46,693 nt of DNA from DATJZH01 sp035499215 (GCA_035499215.1 DATJZH010000409.1:1-46693), one strand, 5' to 3'. Positions 21,804 through 29,894 are shown, counted from the stretch's first letter. Translations and numbers: made by a program. The notes: generated by a model not told the origin, from the letters alone.

Positions 21804-23408
21804 GTGCACCCCAGCGCAGGTAACGCAGTTGGCGATGCCCACCCCGTGCTGGTCGTGGATTTCGGGGCGCAGTACGCCCAGCTCATCGCGCGCCGGGTGC
21901 GGGAGTGCCAGGTTTACTCGGAAATCGTGCCGAGCACGATGCCGACCGCGCAGATGCTCGCCAGGCATCCGGCGGCGATCATCTTGTCCGGCGGTCCCGC
22001 CTCGGTCTACGCGCCGCTGGCGCCGCCCGCGCCGGCGGGCCTGTTCGAGGCGGCAGTACCGGTCCTGGGTATCTGCTACGGCTTCCAGCTGATGATGGCG
22101 GCGCTTGGCGGGGCAGTGCAGCGGACCGGCGGCGGGGAGTACGGTGCCGCCACGCTCGAACTCGGCCGGGCAGGCGGCCCGGCGGCAGGCGGCACGCTGC
22201 TGCGCGGACTGCCGCCGCGGCAGCAGGTGTGGATGTCGCACGGGGATACCTGCGCTGCGCCGCCGCCTGGCTTCACGGTAACCGCAAGGACTGCGAGCAC
22301 GCCGGTGGCGGCGGCCGAGAACACTGGCCGCCGCCTGTACGGCGTCCAGTTCCACCCCGAGGTCGCGCACACCGAACATGGCATGACGATCTTGCGCCAG
22401 TTCCTCGCAGCGGCCGGCTGCGAGCAGACCTGGACCATGCGCGGCGTGGTCGAGGAGCAGACGGAGCGGATCCGCGCGCAGGTCGGAGGCGGCCGTGCGC
22501 TCTGCGGGCTGTCCGGCGGAGTGGACTCAGCCGTGGCCGCCGCCCTCGTCCAGCGAGCCATCGGCTCCCGGCTCACGTGCGTTTTCGTGGATCACGGGCT
22601 GCTGCGCAAAGGCGAGGCCGAGCAGGTCGAGAAGGATTTCGTCGCCGCCACCGGGGTCAACCTCAAGGTAGTGGACGCGCAGGACGACTTCCTCACCGCA
22701 TTGTCCGGGGTCGTCGATCCCGAGCACAAGCGGAAGATCATCGGCCGCGAGTTCATCCGCGCGTTCGAGCGGGCCGAACGTGAGATCACCGGCACAGCGG
22801 CCAGCCAGGACGCTGCGGTGGGCTTCCTGGTCCAGGGCACCTTGTACCCGGATGTGGTGGAATCGGGCAGCGGCACCGGGACCGCGAACATCAAGTCGCA
22901 CCACAACGTCGGCGGCCTTCCCGACGATCTGGCCTTTGACCTGGTGGAGCCGCTGCGGGCGCTGTTCAAGGATGAGGTGCGCCAGGTGGGCCTCGAGCTC
23001 GGGCTGCCGCCGGAGATCGTCTGGCGACAGCCGTTTCCCGGCCCGGGCCTGGCCGTGCGGATCATCGGCGCTGTCACGCGGGACCGCCTGCGCATCATCC
23101 GCGAGGCCGACGCAATCGCCCGTGCGGAGCTGACCAGGGCGGGCCTGGACCGGCAGATCTGGCAGTGCCCTGTCGTGCTGCTCGCTGACATCCGCTCCGT
23201 CGGAGTCCAAGGCGACGGGCGCAGCTATGGCTACCCCGTGGTGCTCCGGCCGGTCACCAGCGAGGACGCGATGACAGCGGACTGGGCCCGGCTGCCCGAC
23301 GCGGTGCTCGCCACGATCTCGACCCGGATCACCAATGACGTGCCGGAGATCAACCGCGTCGTGCTTGATGTGACGAGCAAGCCCCCGGCCACGATCGAGT
23401 GGGAGTGA
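21804..23408 (+). CDS. guaA: GMP synthase (glutamine-hydrolysing)
   Basis: 534 residues from GTG 21804, with GGAAGG seven bases upstream. Converts XMP to GMP with ATP and glutamine. Class I glutamine amidotransferase domain: VLVVDFGAQYAQLIARRVRE, VLGICYGFQ with nucleophile C91, and VQFHPEVAHT with H184 and E186. ATP pyrophosphatase domain: LCGLSGGVDSAVAAALV (P-loop 237-242). C-terminal dimerisation domain: RQPFPGPGLAVRIIG, DVRS-like LADIRSVGVQGDGRSYGYPV, and the end RVVLDVTSKPPATIEWE. Full length. Convergent with kynU, with a 39-base gap. Confidence 0.98.
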   Translation: MHPSAGNAVGDAHPVLVVDFGAQYAQLIARRVRECQVYSEIVPSTMPTAQMLARHPAAIILSGGPASVYAPLAPPAPAGLFEAAVPVLGICYGFQLMMAALGGAVQRTGGGEYGAATLELGRAGGPAAGGTLLRGLPPRQQVWMSHGDTCAAPPPGFTVTARTASTPVAAAENTGRRLYGVQFHPEVAHTEHGMTILRQFLAAAGCEQTWTMRGVVEEQTERIRAQVGGGRALCGLSGGVDSAVAAALVQRAIGSRLTCVFVDHGLLRKGEAEQVEKDFVAATGVNLKVVDAQDDFLTALSGVVDPEHKRKIIGREFIRAFERAEREITGTAASQDAAVGFLVQGTLYPDVVESGSGTGTANIKSHHNVGGLPDDLAFDLVEPLRALFKDEVRQVGLELGLPPEIVWRQPFPGPGLAVRIIGAVTRDRLRIIREADAIARAELTRAGLDRQIWQCPVVLLADIRSVGVQGDGRSYGYPVVLRPVTSEDAMTADWARLPDAVLATISTRITNDVPEINRVVLDVTSKPPATIEWE

Positions 23409-23447
23409 ACCGAAAGGGACAGGCCCGCCTGGCCTGGCGCCGCCGGC

Positions 23448-24710
23448 TCAGGTCACTCTGGCCCGGCCGGCATCGAACTCCAGGTACGTTCTGTCCGCCG
23501 CGATCTGCCGCAGTCTGATCAGGGCATCCCAGACGTCGGTGAACCGGGTGCTGATCGGCGCGGGGCCGAGCCGGAGCCGATCCGGCGCACGGAAATCGCC
23601 GATGACACCTTCCTGGATCAGGGCCTGGCAGAGCCGCCATGCCTCCGGATGACGCAGGCATACGTGCCCGCCACGGCGGGCGTCGTCGCGGGGCGAGGCG
23701 AGCACGAAGCCGAGGGGATCGAGCCATTCGTCGGCAAGGGCGATCAGGTATCCAGTCAGCGCGGTCCCCTTGACCCGCAGCCGATCCAGCCCCGCCTCGC
23801 CGAGCAGCCGCGCGCCCTCCTCCACCGCGACGGTCCCGACGATCTGCGGAGTCCCGGTCGCAAAGGCGTCGATGCCGGGTGCCGGGTCATAGCGGGGGCC
23901 CATCGCGAACTGATCGCGCTGGCCGAACCAGCCCCAGACAGGCTGCTGCAGCCGGTCCTGCAGCCCGTCGCGGACGTAGAGGAAAGCGGGTGCGCCGGGG
24001 CCGGCGTTGAGGTACTTGTAGGTGCAGCCGACGGCAAGGTCCGCACCGGATGCATCGAGCGCGACCGGGACGGCGCCGACCGAGTGGGACAGGTCCCAGA
24101 GCACCATCGCCCCGGCTTCGTGCACCATCTGGGTGAACCCGGCCAGGTCGGCGACCGCGCCGCTGCCGTAGGCCGCGTGCGAGAGGCTGACGAGCGCGGT
24201 GTGCCGGTCCAGCGCGGCGCGCACCGTCTGCTCGCTGAGCCCGGCGTCCGGATCGGTATGGATCATGCGCAGCCGACAGCCGCGCTGCGCGGCAATCCCT
24301 TCCAGTACATAGCGGTCAGTGGGAAAGTTGTCATCGTCGGTGACGATGACATCTCGGCCGGGCTGGGCTTCCAGCGCCGCCCAGGCGAGCTTGTACAGGT
24401 TGACCGTCGTTGAATCGCAGACCAGGACCTGGCCGGGTGCGGCGCCGACAAGCTGCTCGCCGAGCGCGTCGCCGGCCTGGCGGGGCAGCCCGATCCAGCG
24501 ATCCCACGACCGGACCAGACCGACACCCCAGTCCTGGTCGACCACTTCGGCGATGCGCGCCTGGGTCCGGACCGGCAGCGGGCCGAGCGAATTCGCATCC
24601 AGGTAAATCAGCGCCGGGTCATGGCGCACGAACCGGTGCAGGAAGTGCCCGAGCACGTCCGCGGCATCCTGCTCTTCCGCATAAGCGCGGTCTGTCGAGA
24701 ACGTTGTCAC
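23448..24710 (-). CDS. kynU: Kynureninase
   Basis: 420 residues from GTG 24710 (VTTFSTDRAYAEEQDAADVL). PLP enzyme that splits kynurenine to anthranilate and alanine. Motifs: IYLDANSLGPLP, VLVCDSTTVNLYKLAWAAL, ALVSLSHAAYGSGAVADLAG, VLWDLSHSVGAVPVAL, GCTYKYLNAGPGAPAFLYV with the PLP lysine in TYKYLN, and PVWGWFGQRDQFAMG. Other kynurenine-pathway genes are not in the window, so its role could be tryptophan breakdown or anthranilate supply. The start has TACTGT ending seven bases before it and no spaced ribosome site, suggesting a leaderless mRNA; a GTG at 24752 in the same frame would add 14 residues that do not look conserved. Confidence 0.95.
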   Translation of the reverse strand: MTTFSTDRAYAEEQDAADVLGHFLHRFVRHDPALIYLDANSLGPLPVRTQARIAEVVDQDWGVGLVRSWDRWIGLPRQAGDALGEQLVGAAPGQVLVCDSTTVNLYKLAWAALEAQPGRDVIVTDDDNFPTDRYVLEGIAAQRGCRLRMIHTDPDAGLSEQTVRAALDRHTALVSLSHAAYGSGAVADLAGFTQMVHEAGAMVLWDLSHSVGAVPVALDASGADLAVGCTYKYLNAGPGAPAFLYVRDGLQDRLQQPVWGWFGQRDQFAMGPRYDPAPGIDAFATGTPQIVGTVAVEEGARLLGEAGLDRLRVKGTALTGYLIALADEWLDPLGFVLASPRDDARRGGHVCLRHPEAWRLCQALIQEGVIGDFRAPDRLRLGPAPISTRFTDVWDALIRLRQIAADRTYLEFDAGRARVT

Positions 24711-24716
24711 GCCCCT

Positions 24717-24722
24717 ACAGTA
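24717..24722 (-). promoter_or_regulatory. Probable -10 box of a leaderless kynU transcript
   Basis: TACTGT on the minus strand, then six bases, then the kynU GTG. The purine run AGGGG lies one base from the start and is too close to be a normal ribosome site. Confidence 0.5.
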
Positions 24723-24791
24723 GCCACGGGGATGACGCTGGCGGCATTCCACCCCGAACCGACATGAAGCGCATATAAAGATGCCACGATG

Positions 24792-25892
24792 TCAGGCCCG
24801 GTTGCGGCGCCGACGGCGCCGCAAACGCAGGGCCACGAATACCGCGGCAGCCAGAGCCGCCAGCGCAGGGACGGCTCTCTTCAGCACGGGCATCCCGGCC
24901 ACGCTCAGCAGGTCGATGGCGTCGTCGTCGCCGGGCCGCGACGGTGCGCGCGGCTGCGGTGCGGGCCGCGGGGGAGCACCGGACGCGGTGTCAGCGCCGG
25001 GAATCCCGGATGCCGCAGGGCCGGGGGACGCCGCCGTGCCGGGAGTCGCAGCGCTGACTACCGCGGCGCCCGATATCCCAGCGCCCGAAGCCGCGGCGCC
25101 CGATATCCCAGCGCCCGAAGCCGGGGCGCCCGAAGCCGGGGCGGCTGATGCCGGCGGGGTGCCGGATGCCGGGGTGTCGGACGACCCGTTGGCACCAGCG
25201 GCTGCCACGCCCAGCGCCAGGCCATGCTCGGCGAGCCTCGCCCGGATCTCGTCTACCGACGCCGGGCCGATGTTCTCGATGGCCAGCAGCTGCCGCGGGG
25301 TCAGCGCGGCAAGCTCGCCGGCCGTGTGCACCCCCTCCAGGCGCAGGCTGTTGTAGCACCGCAGCGGCAGATGCAGTTCCTCCAGCGGGAGCGACAGGGG
25401 GGTGTCTTCCTGGCCGGCCGCCCCGGCTTCCGCCCCGCCGTCGGACTGGTCGGCGGTGAGCATCTCGGCCAGGTTCGCGGCGAAGATGCCGATCAGCTTG
25501 CCGCCGACCTCAGTCATCACGCCGCGGCCGAACTGGGCAGGCTTGCCGGTCACGCTGAGGGTGGTGTAGACGATCACGCGCGTCTGGCTGCCGCGGTCTT
25601 CCAGCACCGATCGGACGGAGGCCGACGCCGTCCCCGCGCCCCTGATCTCCTTGCCGGAAGCCTCCAGCCTCGCCTCGCCTGCCTCGGCGTTCTTCTCCGT
25701 GAAGCGGGCGGTGCCGGCATACGTCATCGAGATCGGCCCGACCTTCACCTTGATCTTGCCGTTGATCACGTCGCCATCCGTGGAGTCGAGGGTGGCGCCC
25801 GGCATACACGGCGCCACCCGCTCCACGTCCAGCAGCACATCCCACGCCCGCTCCCTGGGGACCGGGACGGTGAATGAGTGCTCTAGATCCAT
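24792..25892 (-). CDS. CoxG-like SRPBCC protein fused to an RNA polymerase alpha-CTD-like domain and a C-terminal membrane anchor
   Basis: 366 residues, ATG 25892, AGGAG nine bases upstream. Residues 1-148 are a CoxG/SRPBCC fold: MDLEHSFTVPVPRERAWDVL, VAPCMPGATLD, GKIKVKVGPISMTYAGTA, FGRGVMTEVGGKLIGIFAAN. Residues 166-228 closely resemble the C-terminal domain of RNA polymerase alpha: LPLEELHLPLRCYNSLRLEG, VHTAGELAALTPRQLLAIEN, IGPASVDEIRARL. R178, N181, N207, G209 and S212 align with E. coli alpha R265, N268, N294, G296 and S299 used to bind UP-element DNA; K298 is replaced by Ala211. Then an Ala/Ser/Gly/Pro linker, a membrane helix (about 333-356) and RRRRRR. CoxG proteins accompany carbon monoxide dehydrogenase; here only a coxM tail remains upstream. 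Whether the CTD-like part binds DNA or protein is open. Confidence 0.88.
   Translation of the reverse strand: MDLEHSFTVPVPRERAWDVLLDVERVAPCMPGATLDSTDGDVINGKIKVKVGPISMTYAGTARFTEKNAEAGEARLEASGKEIRGAGTASASVRSVLEDRGSQTRVIVYTTLSVTGKPAQFGRGVMTEVGGKLIGIFAANLAEMLTADQSDGGAEAGAAGQEDTPLSLPLEELHLPLRCYNSLRLEGVHTAGELAALTPRQLLAIENIGPASVDEIRARLAEHGLALGVAAAGANGSSDTPASGTPPASAAPASGAPASGAGISGAAASGAGISGAAVVSAATPGTAASPGPAASGIPGADTASGAPPRPAPQPRAPSRPGDDDAIDLLSVAGMPVLKRAVPALAALAAAVFVALRLRRRRRRNRA
25061..25140 (-). repeat. 30-bp tandem repeat in the linker of the CoxG-like protein
   Basis: Bases 25061-25090 and 25091-25120 are identical; a shortened, degenerate third copy follows to 25140. The unit starts CCGCGGCGCCCGATATCCCA on the plus strand. 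The unit is a multiple of three, so copies add the 10-residue block GAGISGAAAS to the linker (residues about 260-279) without breaking the frame. Confidence 0.95.
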
Positions 25893-25896
25893 ATCC

Positions 25897-26163
25897 TCAG
25901 ACTCCTGCCGCTGCTGCCAGTGCCCGGCCGGTCAGCACCCTCGCATTGTGACGCCGGTAATCGGGCGCCCCATGCAGGTCAGCCGGCGGTTCCGTGCCCT
26001 CGTCCGCGCTGGCCGCAGCCGCCCGCAGAGCGTCGCGGCTGGCCCGCGCTCTGGCTGCGGCGCTCTCGGCTGCCGTTGCCCTGACGGGTACGGGGCCCAT
26101 GTTCGTCAGGCCGATCCTAGCCTCGGCCGCCGTGCCCTTGGTGCGGCCGGCCAAAGCCGGCAT
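25897..26163 (-). pseudogene. C-terminal remnant of CoxM (FAD-binding subunit of a CO dehydrogenase-type molybdenum hydroxylase)
   Basis: The frame ending at TGA 25897 carries EARIGLTNMGPVPVRATAAE, then EGTEPPADLHGAPDYRRHNA and RVLTGRALAAAAG, which is the C-terminal (CO_deh_flav_C) end of medium subunits of CODH-like hydroxylases. The normal protein has about 280-290 residues with an FAD-binding N-terminal domain; here at most about 115 codons are left before the PIG-L gene begins at 26241. No start with a ribosome site was found. The stop is four bases before the coxG ATG and the coxG ribosome site lies inside this frame, so the original order was coxM-coxG. The rest of the coxMSL set is absent from the window. 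Confidence 0.7.
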
Positions 26164-26240
26164 CGCAGCGGTCGGCCGGGACTGCGCCGTCCGGCGGTAT
26201 TCCGCTTCCGGCGGATCAGATCGTCGCGGCCGGGGCTGCC

Positions 26241-26960
26241 TCAGCTGGTGTCGAGGACCTGGAACGCCTCGGCGAGCCGGCCCTCGGGCAGGCCGCCCTG
26301 GGCCGCGTTACGGACGAGCCAGCCGCGCAGCAAGCGCTCGAGCTGATCCCGGTCGGCGATCTGGCTCTCGTGCGCGAGCAGGGCTGCGACCTTGCGCGGG
26401 AACGTGGCGGTCACGTCGACATAGTGGCTGGGCATCGGACCGCCGGAGATCCATACCTCGCGGACCGTGCATGGCTCGAGCCCTTCGCTGGCGAGCAGTT
26501 CGGGGAACGCGAACGGGTTCCTGGCATCGGGGTAGACCGCGTCCAGCGTCGCGGATCCGACGGCCCGGTGGTCCGGATGGCTGGCGCCCGGCCGGGCATA
26601 ATTGCGCTCGGGGGACTGGCAGACCAGCCGGTCAGGGCGGACCTGCCGGATCACCCTGGCCAGATCCCTGCGCAGCCCGAGGGTCGCCTCAACCTGGCCA
26701 TCCGGGTACCCGAGGAACCGCAGGTCATGCACCCCAACCTGCTTGGCTGCCGCAGTCTGCTCAGCGCGCCGGAGCATCGCCATGTCCGTGCGCGTCACCG
26801 ACGGGTCGCTGCCGCCCGCAGCACCGTCGGTGACGATGCAGTACAGCACCTCCAGGCCCGCCTGCGTCCAGCCGGCGACCGTGCCTGCCGCGCCGAAGTC
26901 GACGTCGTCCGGGTGGGCGGCAATGACCAGGACGCGGCTGACCTGCTCGTCATCTAGCAC
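26241..26960 (-). CDS. PIG-L family deacetylase (LmbE-like)
   Basis: About 239 residues. VLVIAAHPDDVDFGAAGTVA at the N-terminus holds the zinc-binding AHPDD motif, and SHPDHRAVGSATLDAVYPDA the downstream zinc His. These enzymes remove acetyl groups from GlcNAc-type substrates (MshB, Mca and others); the substrate here is not decided. The first possible start is GTG 26966, but TAGGAT ends only one base before it. The GTG two codons later (26960) has TAGGAT seven bases upstream, the spacing of leaderless genes in this window, so I chose 26960. It follows the aldehyde dehydrogenase gene by 30 bases and precedes the coxM relic. Confidence 0.88.
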   Translation of the reverse strand: MLDDEQVSRVLVIAAHPDDVDFGAAGTVAGWTQAGLEVLYCIVTDGAAGGSDPSVTRTDMAMLRRAEQTAAAKQVGVHDLRFLGYPDGQVEATLGLRRDLARVIRQVRPDRLVCQSPERNYARPGASHPDHRAVGSATLDAVYPDARNPFAFPELLASEGLEPCTVREVWISGGPMPSHYVDVTATFPRKVAALLAHESQIADRDQLERLLRGWLVRNAAQGGLPEGRLAEAFQVLDTS

Positions 26961-26967
26961 GGTCACG

Positions 26968-26973
26968 ATCCTA
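26968..26973 (-). promoter_or_regulatory. Probable -10 box before the PIG-L gene
   Basis: TAGGAT on the minus strand in the 30-base gap after the aldehyde dehydrogenase gene, seven bases before GTG 26960. It would give this gene its own leaderless transcript. Confidence 0.4.
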
Positions 26974-26996
26974 CGGCCAGCCGCCCGGCCGCAGCG

Positions 26997-28421
26997 TCAG
27001 TCGAGCGCGGACATCACGTGCTTGACCCTGGTGTAGTCCTCGAACCCGTACATCGACAGGTCCTTGCCGTAGCCGGACTTCTTGAAGCCGCCGTGCGGCA
27101 TCTCGGCGACCAGCGGGATGTGGGTGTTGATCCAGACGCAGCCGAAGTCAAGCCGCCGTGACACGCGCATCGCCCGGCCGTGATCGCAGGTCCAGACCGA
27201 CGCGGCGAGCCCGTAGTCGGTCCCGTTAGCCCAGGCCACTGCCTGGTCCTCGGCGGTGAACCGCTGCACGGTGATGACCGGGCCGAAGACCTCGTTCTGG
27301 ACGATCTCGTCCTGCTGGCGCAGCCCGTCCACCACGCTGGGCTCGAAGAAGTAGCCGCGCGTTCCGGTCTGCCTGCCGCCGGTGACCACCCTGGCGTGGT
27401 CTGGCAGCCTGCCGATGAACCCCGCGACCCGCTCCAGCTGACTGGCATTGTTCAGCGGCCCGAAGTCGGCGCCGGTGACGTCGGGACCCCCGACCGTCTG
27501 GCCCTTGGCCTGCTCGGCGAGCGCGGCGACGAAGTCGTCGTGCACGCCGGGGGCGGCCAGCACGCGCGTCGCGGCCGTGCAGTCCTGTCCCGCGTTGAAG
27601 TAGCCGGCGATGGCGATCGCCTCGGCCGTTTTCGCCGGGTCGGCGTCATCGAAGATCACGACCGGCGCCTTGCCGCCGAGCTCCAGGTGCACCCGCTTCA
27701 GGCCCGCTGCCGCGGCAGCCGCCACTTCCCGGCCGGCCCGGACGCTGCCGGTGATCGACACCATCTGCGGCGCCGGGTGCGAGACCAGCGCACGGCCGGT
27801 GTCCCGGTCGCCGCAGACCACATTGAACACCCCCGGCGGCAGGTGCTCGCTCATCAGCTCGGCCATCAGCAGCGTGCTGACCGGGGTGGTGTCGGATGGC
27901 TTCAGCACCATGGTGTTGCCCGCAGCCAGCGCCGGAGCCCACTTCCAGACTGCCATCATCATCGGGTAGTTCCACGGGGTCACCGCGGCGCAGACGCCGA
28001 CCGGCTCGCGCCGGATGAACGAGGTGTACCCGGACAGGTACTCTCCGGCGGAGCGGCCCTCGAGCATCCGCGCTGCGCCGGCGAAGAACCGGATCTGGTC
28101 CACCATCGGCGGGATCTCTTCGGACAGCGTCAGCGCGACCGGCTTGCCGGTGTTCTGCGACTCGGCCGCGACCAGCTGCTCTGCCCTGGCCTCGATCGAG
28201 TCGGCGATCCGCAGCAGCGCCAGGCTCCGCTCGGCCGGGGTGGCGTCGCGCCAGCCGTCGGACGCCGCTGCGGCCGAGCGGAACGCCGCGTCAACCTCGG
28301 TCTCGCCGGAGACCGGCGCGGTGGCGAAAGCCTCGCCGGTGCTCGGATCGATCAGCTCGGCTCGCCGGTCGAAAGCGATGTCGGTGTACTGCCCGCCGAT
28401 GAAGTTGCGTAGGTCATCCAC
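26997..28421 (-). CDS. Aminoaldehyde dehydrogenase (gamma-aminobutyraldehyde dehydrogenase-like)
   Basis: 474 residues, GTG 28421 with GGAGG seven bases upstream. NAD-dependent oxidation of an aminoaldehyde to the amino acid. Motifs: VTPWNYPMMMAVWKWAPALA, NTMVLKPSDTTPVSTL, VSITGSVRAGREVAAAA, LELGGKAPVVIFDDADPAKT (general-base Glu), YFNAGQDCTAATRVL with the catalytic Cys, and the C-terminal HGGFKKSGYGKDLSMYGFED that is characteristic of the PatD/YdcW-like group. It lies 31 bases after the saccharopine-dehydrogenase-like gene and probably shares its transcript, which suggests breakdown of a diamine or of lysine. The exact substrate is inferred. Confidence 0.92.
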   Translation of the reverse strand: MDDLRNFIGGQYTDIAFDRRAELIDPSTGEAFATAPVSGETEVDAAFRSAAAASDGWRDATPAERSLALLRIADSIEARAEQLVAAESQNTGKPVALTLSEEIPPMVDQIRFFAGAARMLEGRSAGEYLSGYTSFIRREPVGVCAAVTPWNYPMMMAVWKWAPALAAGNTMVLKPSDTTPVSTLLMAELMSEHLPPGVFNVVCGDRDTGRALVSHPAPQMVSITGSVRAGREVAAAAAAGLKRVHLELGGKAPVVIFDDADPAKTAEAIAIAGYFNAGQDCTAATRVLAAPGVHDDFVAALAEQAKGQTVGGPDVTGADFGPLNNASQLERVAGFIGRLPDHARVVTGGRQTGTRGYFFEPSVVDGLRQQDEIVQNEVFGPVITVQRFTAEDQAVAWANGTDYGLAASVWTCDHGRAMRVSRRLDFGCVWINTHIPLVAEMPHGGFKKSGYGKDLSMYGFEDYTRVKHVMSALD

Positions 28422-28452
28422 CTCGGGGCCTCCGTTTCGGATTGTGCTGTTC

Positions 28453-29664
28453 CTAGGTTCGAGGCGGCGTGCGCTCCTCGCAAGCCCAGGGCGAGCCGTA
28501 GCCGGTCAGCAGATCGAGGAACGGCCGGGCCGGCAGCGCCTCGGGGCCGAGCACTCCCGTGCCGGACCAGGCGCCGCAGTCCAGCAGCTCCAGCGCCACG
28601 ACCGGGTTGACGGCGGTCTGCCAGACGACCGCCTGGGAGCCGTACTCGGCCATCGACCACGCGTTGTCGACGACGTGATGAAGATAGACCTCGCGCGGCC
28701 CGCCGTCCTTGCCCGTCCCCGTCACCCAGGTGCCCGCGCAGGTAAGGCCGGTCATCTTGTCCCCGAGCGTCGCCGGGTCGGGCAGGCAGGCGGCGACCAC
28801 GTCACGCGGTGATACCGAGGTCCCGCCGACCTTTACCGGCTCGGTGGCGTCAAGCCCGAGCTTGTGCAGGGTCTGCAGGACGCCGATGAACTCGGCGCCC
28901 AGGCCGTACTTGAAGGTCACCCGCCGGGCCCGGACCCAGCGCGGCATCAGGAGCACCTCCTCGTGCTCCACGTTCACGCACTCCACCGGGCCGATGCCGG
29001 CCGGGAACGTGAAGACCTCGGGCTCGCTGAACGGCGGGGTGGTGAACCAGCCCCGGTCGGCTTCCCAGACGACCGGGGGGTTGAGGCACTCCTCGATCGT
29101 GGTCCAGATGGAGAAGGTGGGGGCGAACTCCTGCCCGGCCACCTCGAGGTTGGCGCCGTCGCGGACGCCGAGCTCGTTGATCTCGCTGAACAGCTCATCG
29201 GCCGCGTGCCGGGCGAACACGTCCGACAAGCCCGGCTCGACCCCGATGCCCACCAGCGCGAGCTTGCCGGCGCGTTCCCACTGGTCAGCGAGCGCGAACT
29301 GAGCGTCGCCCAGCTTGACACCTGTGTTGCCATAGGGCGCATCCTGGTGAGGATGAGACAGCGACATAGCCATATCCAGATAATTGGTGCCGGCCGCCAG
29401 CGCGCCGCGGAAGAGCGGCAGCACGAAACGCGGGTCCGTGGCGTTCATCAGCACGTCACAGGAGTGCTCGGTGAGCAGCGCCGCGGTGGCTGCCTCGTCC
29501 CGCGCGTCCAGCCGGACGGCGCGGTAGGTGTCCCTGGCCGCTGCCGCGTGCTGGGCCCTGGCCAGGTCGTAGTCGGCGATGACGAGCTCGGCGAACGGGC
29601 GGCGGGCGGCGATCCGGGCAAACGCCGTGCCCACTCCGCCGGCTCCCACGAGGAGGATGCGCAT
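28453..29664 (-). CDS. Saccharopine dehydrogenase family protein (lysine dehydrogenase-like)
   Basis: 403 residues, ATG 29664. N-terminal Rossmann fold (MRILLVGAGGVGTAFARIAA, LVIADYDLARAQH), then VLMNATDPRFVLPLFRGALA, GTNYLDMAMS, LALVGIGVEPGLSDVFARHA, and a C-terminal saccharopine-dehydrogenase-like domain. The family includes lysine 6-dehydrogenase, saccharopine reductase and carboxynorspermidine dehydrogenase. The neighbours (aminoaldehyde dehydrogenase downstream, divergent APC permease) fit uptake and oxidation of lysine or a polyamine. No ribosome site: TAAGAT ends eight bases before the ATG, so a leaderless transcript is likely. Confidence 0.88.
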   Translation of the reverse strand: MRILLVGAGGVGTAFARIAARRPFAELVIADYDLARAQHAAAARDTYRAVRLDARDEAATAALLTEHSCDVLMNATDPRFVLPLFRGALAAGTNYLDMAMSLSHPHQDAPYGNTGVKLGDAQFALADQWERAGKLALVGIGVEPGLSDVFARHAADELFSEINELGVRDGANLEVAGQEFAPTFSIWTTIEECLNPPVVWEADRGWFTTPPFSEPEVFTFPAGIGPVECVNVEHEEVLLMPRWVRARRVTFKYGLGAEFIGVLQTLHKLGLDATEPVKVGGTSVSPRDVVAACLPDPATLGDKMTGLTCAGTWVTGTGKDGGPREVYLHHVVDNAWSMAEYGSQAVVWQTAVNPVVALELLDCGAWSGTGVLGPEALPARPFLDLLTGYGSPWACEERTPPRT

Positions 29665-29671
29665 ACTGGCG

Positions 29672-29677
29672 ATCTTA
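29672..29677 (-). promoter_or_regulatory. Probable -10 box of the saccharopine-dehydrogenase-like gene
   Basis: TAAGAT on the minus strand, seven bases before the ATG at 29664; no ribosome site is present. Confidence 0.5.
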
Positions 29678-29776
29678 GCCCTCGGTTCGCAATCCAGCCA
29701 CGGGACCAGTCGTGATATCTAGCCGTTACAACGGAAATCGTTGCCTGGAGGCCTGATTCGTGCTAGAACCGTCGCA

Positions 29777-29792
29777 CTTGGGTATACCCAAG
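29777..29792. promoter_or_regulatory. Perfect 16-bp palindrome CTTGGGTATACCCAAG (candidate operator)
   Basis: It lies in the 230-base divergent region between the saccharopine-dehydrogenase-like gene and the APC permease, 102 bases before the permease ATG. The GTATAC core is like sites of GntR-type repressors. A second, smaller symmetric site CAACG-GAAAT-CGTTG lies at 29728-29742. The centre TATACC could itself serve as a -10 box. Confidence 0.55.
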
Positions 29793-29894
29793 CCGCGGCG
29801 CCTCGATGCCCGGAAACAGCCGCGCCAGTGCCGGCGCCGCCGCATACGAGTGCCCTGCCCGGCCTGGTCGGGCAGCTGCCAGGAGGGGTAGTCC

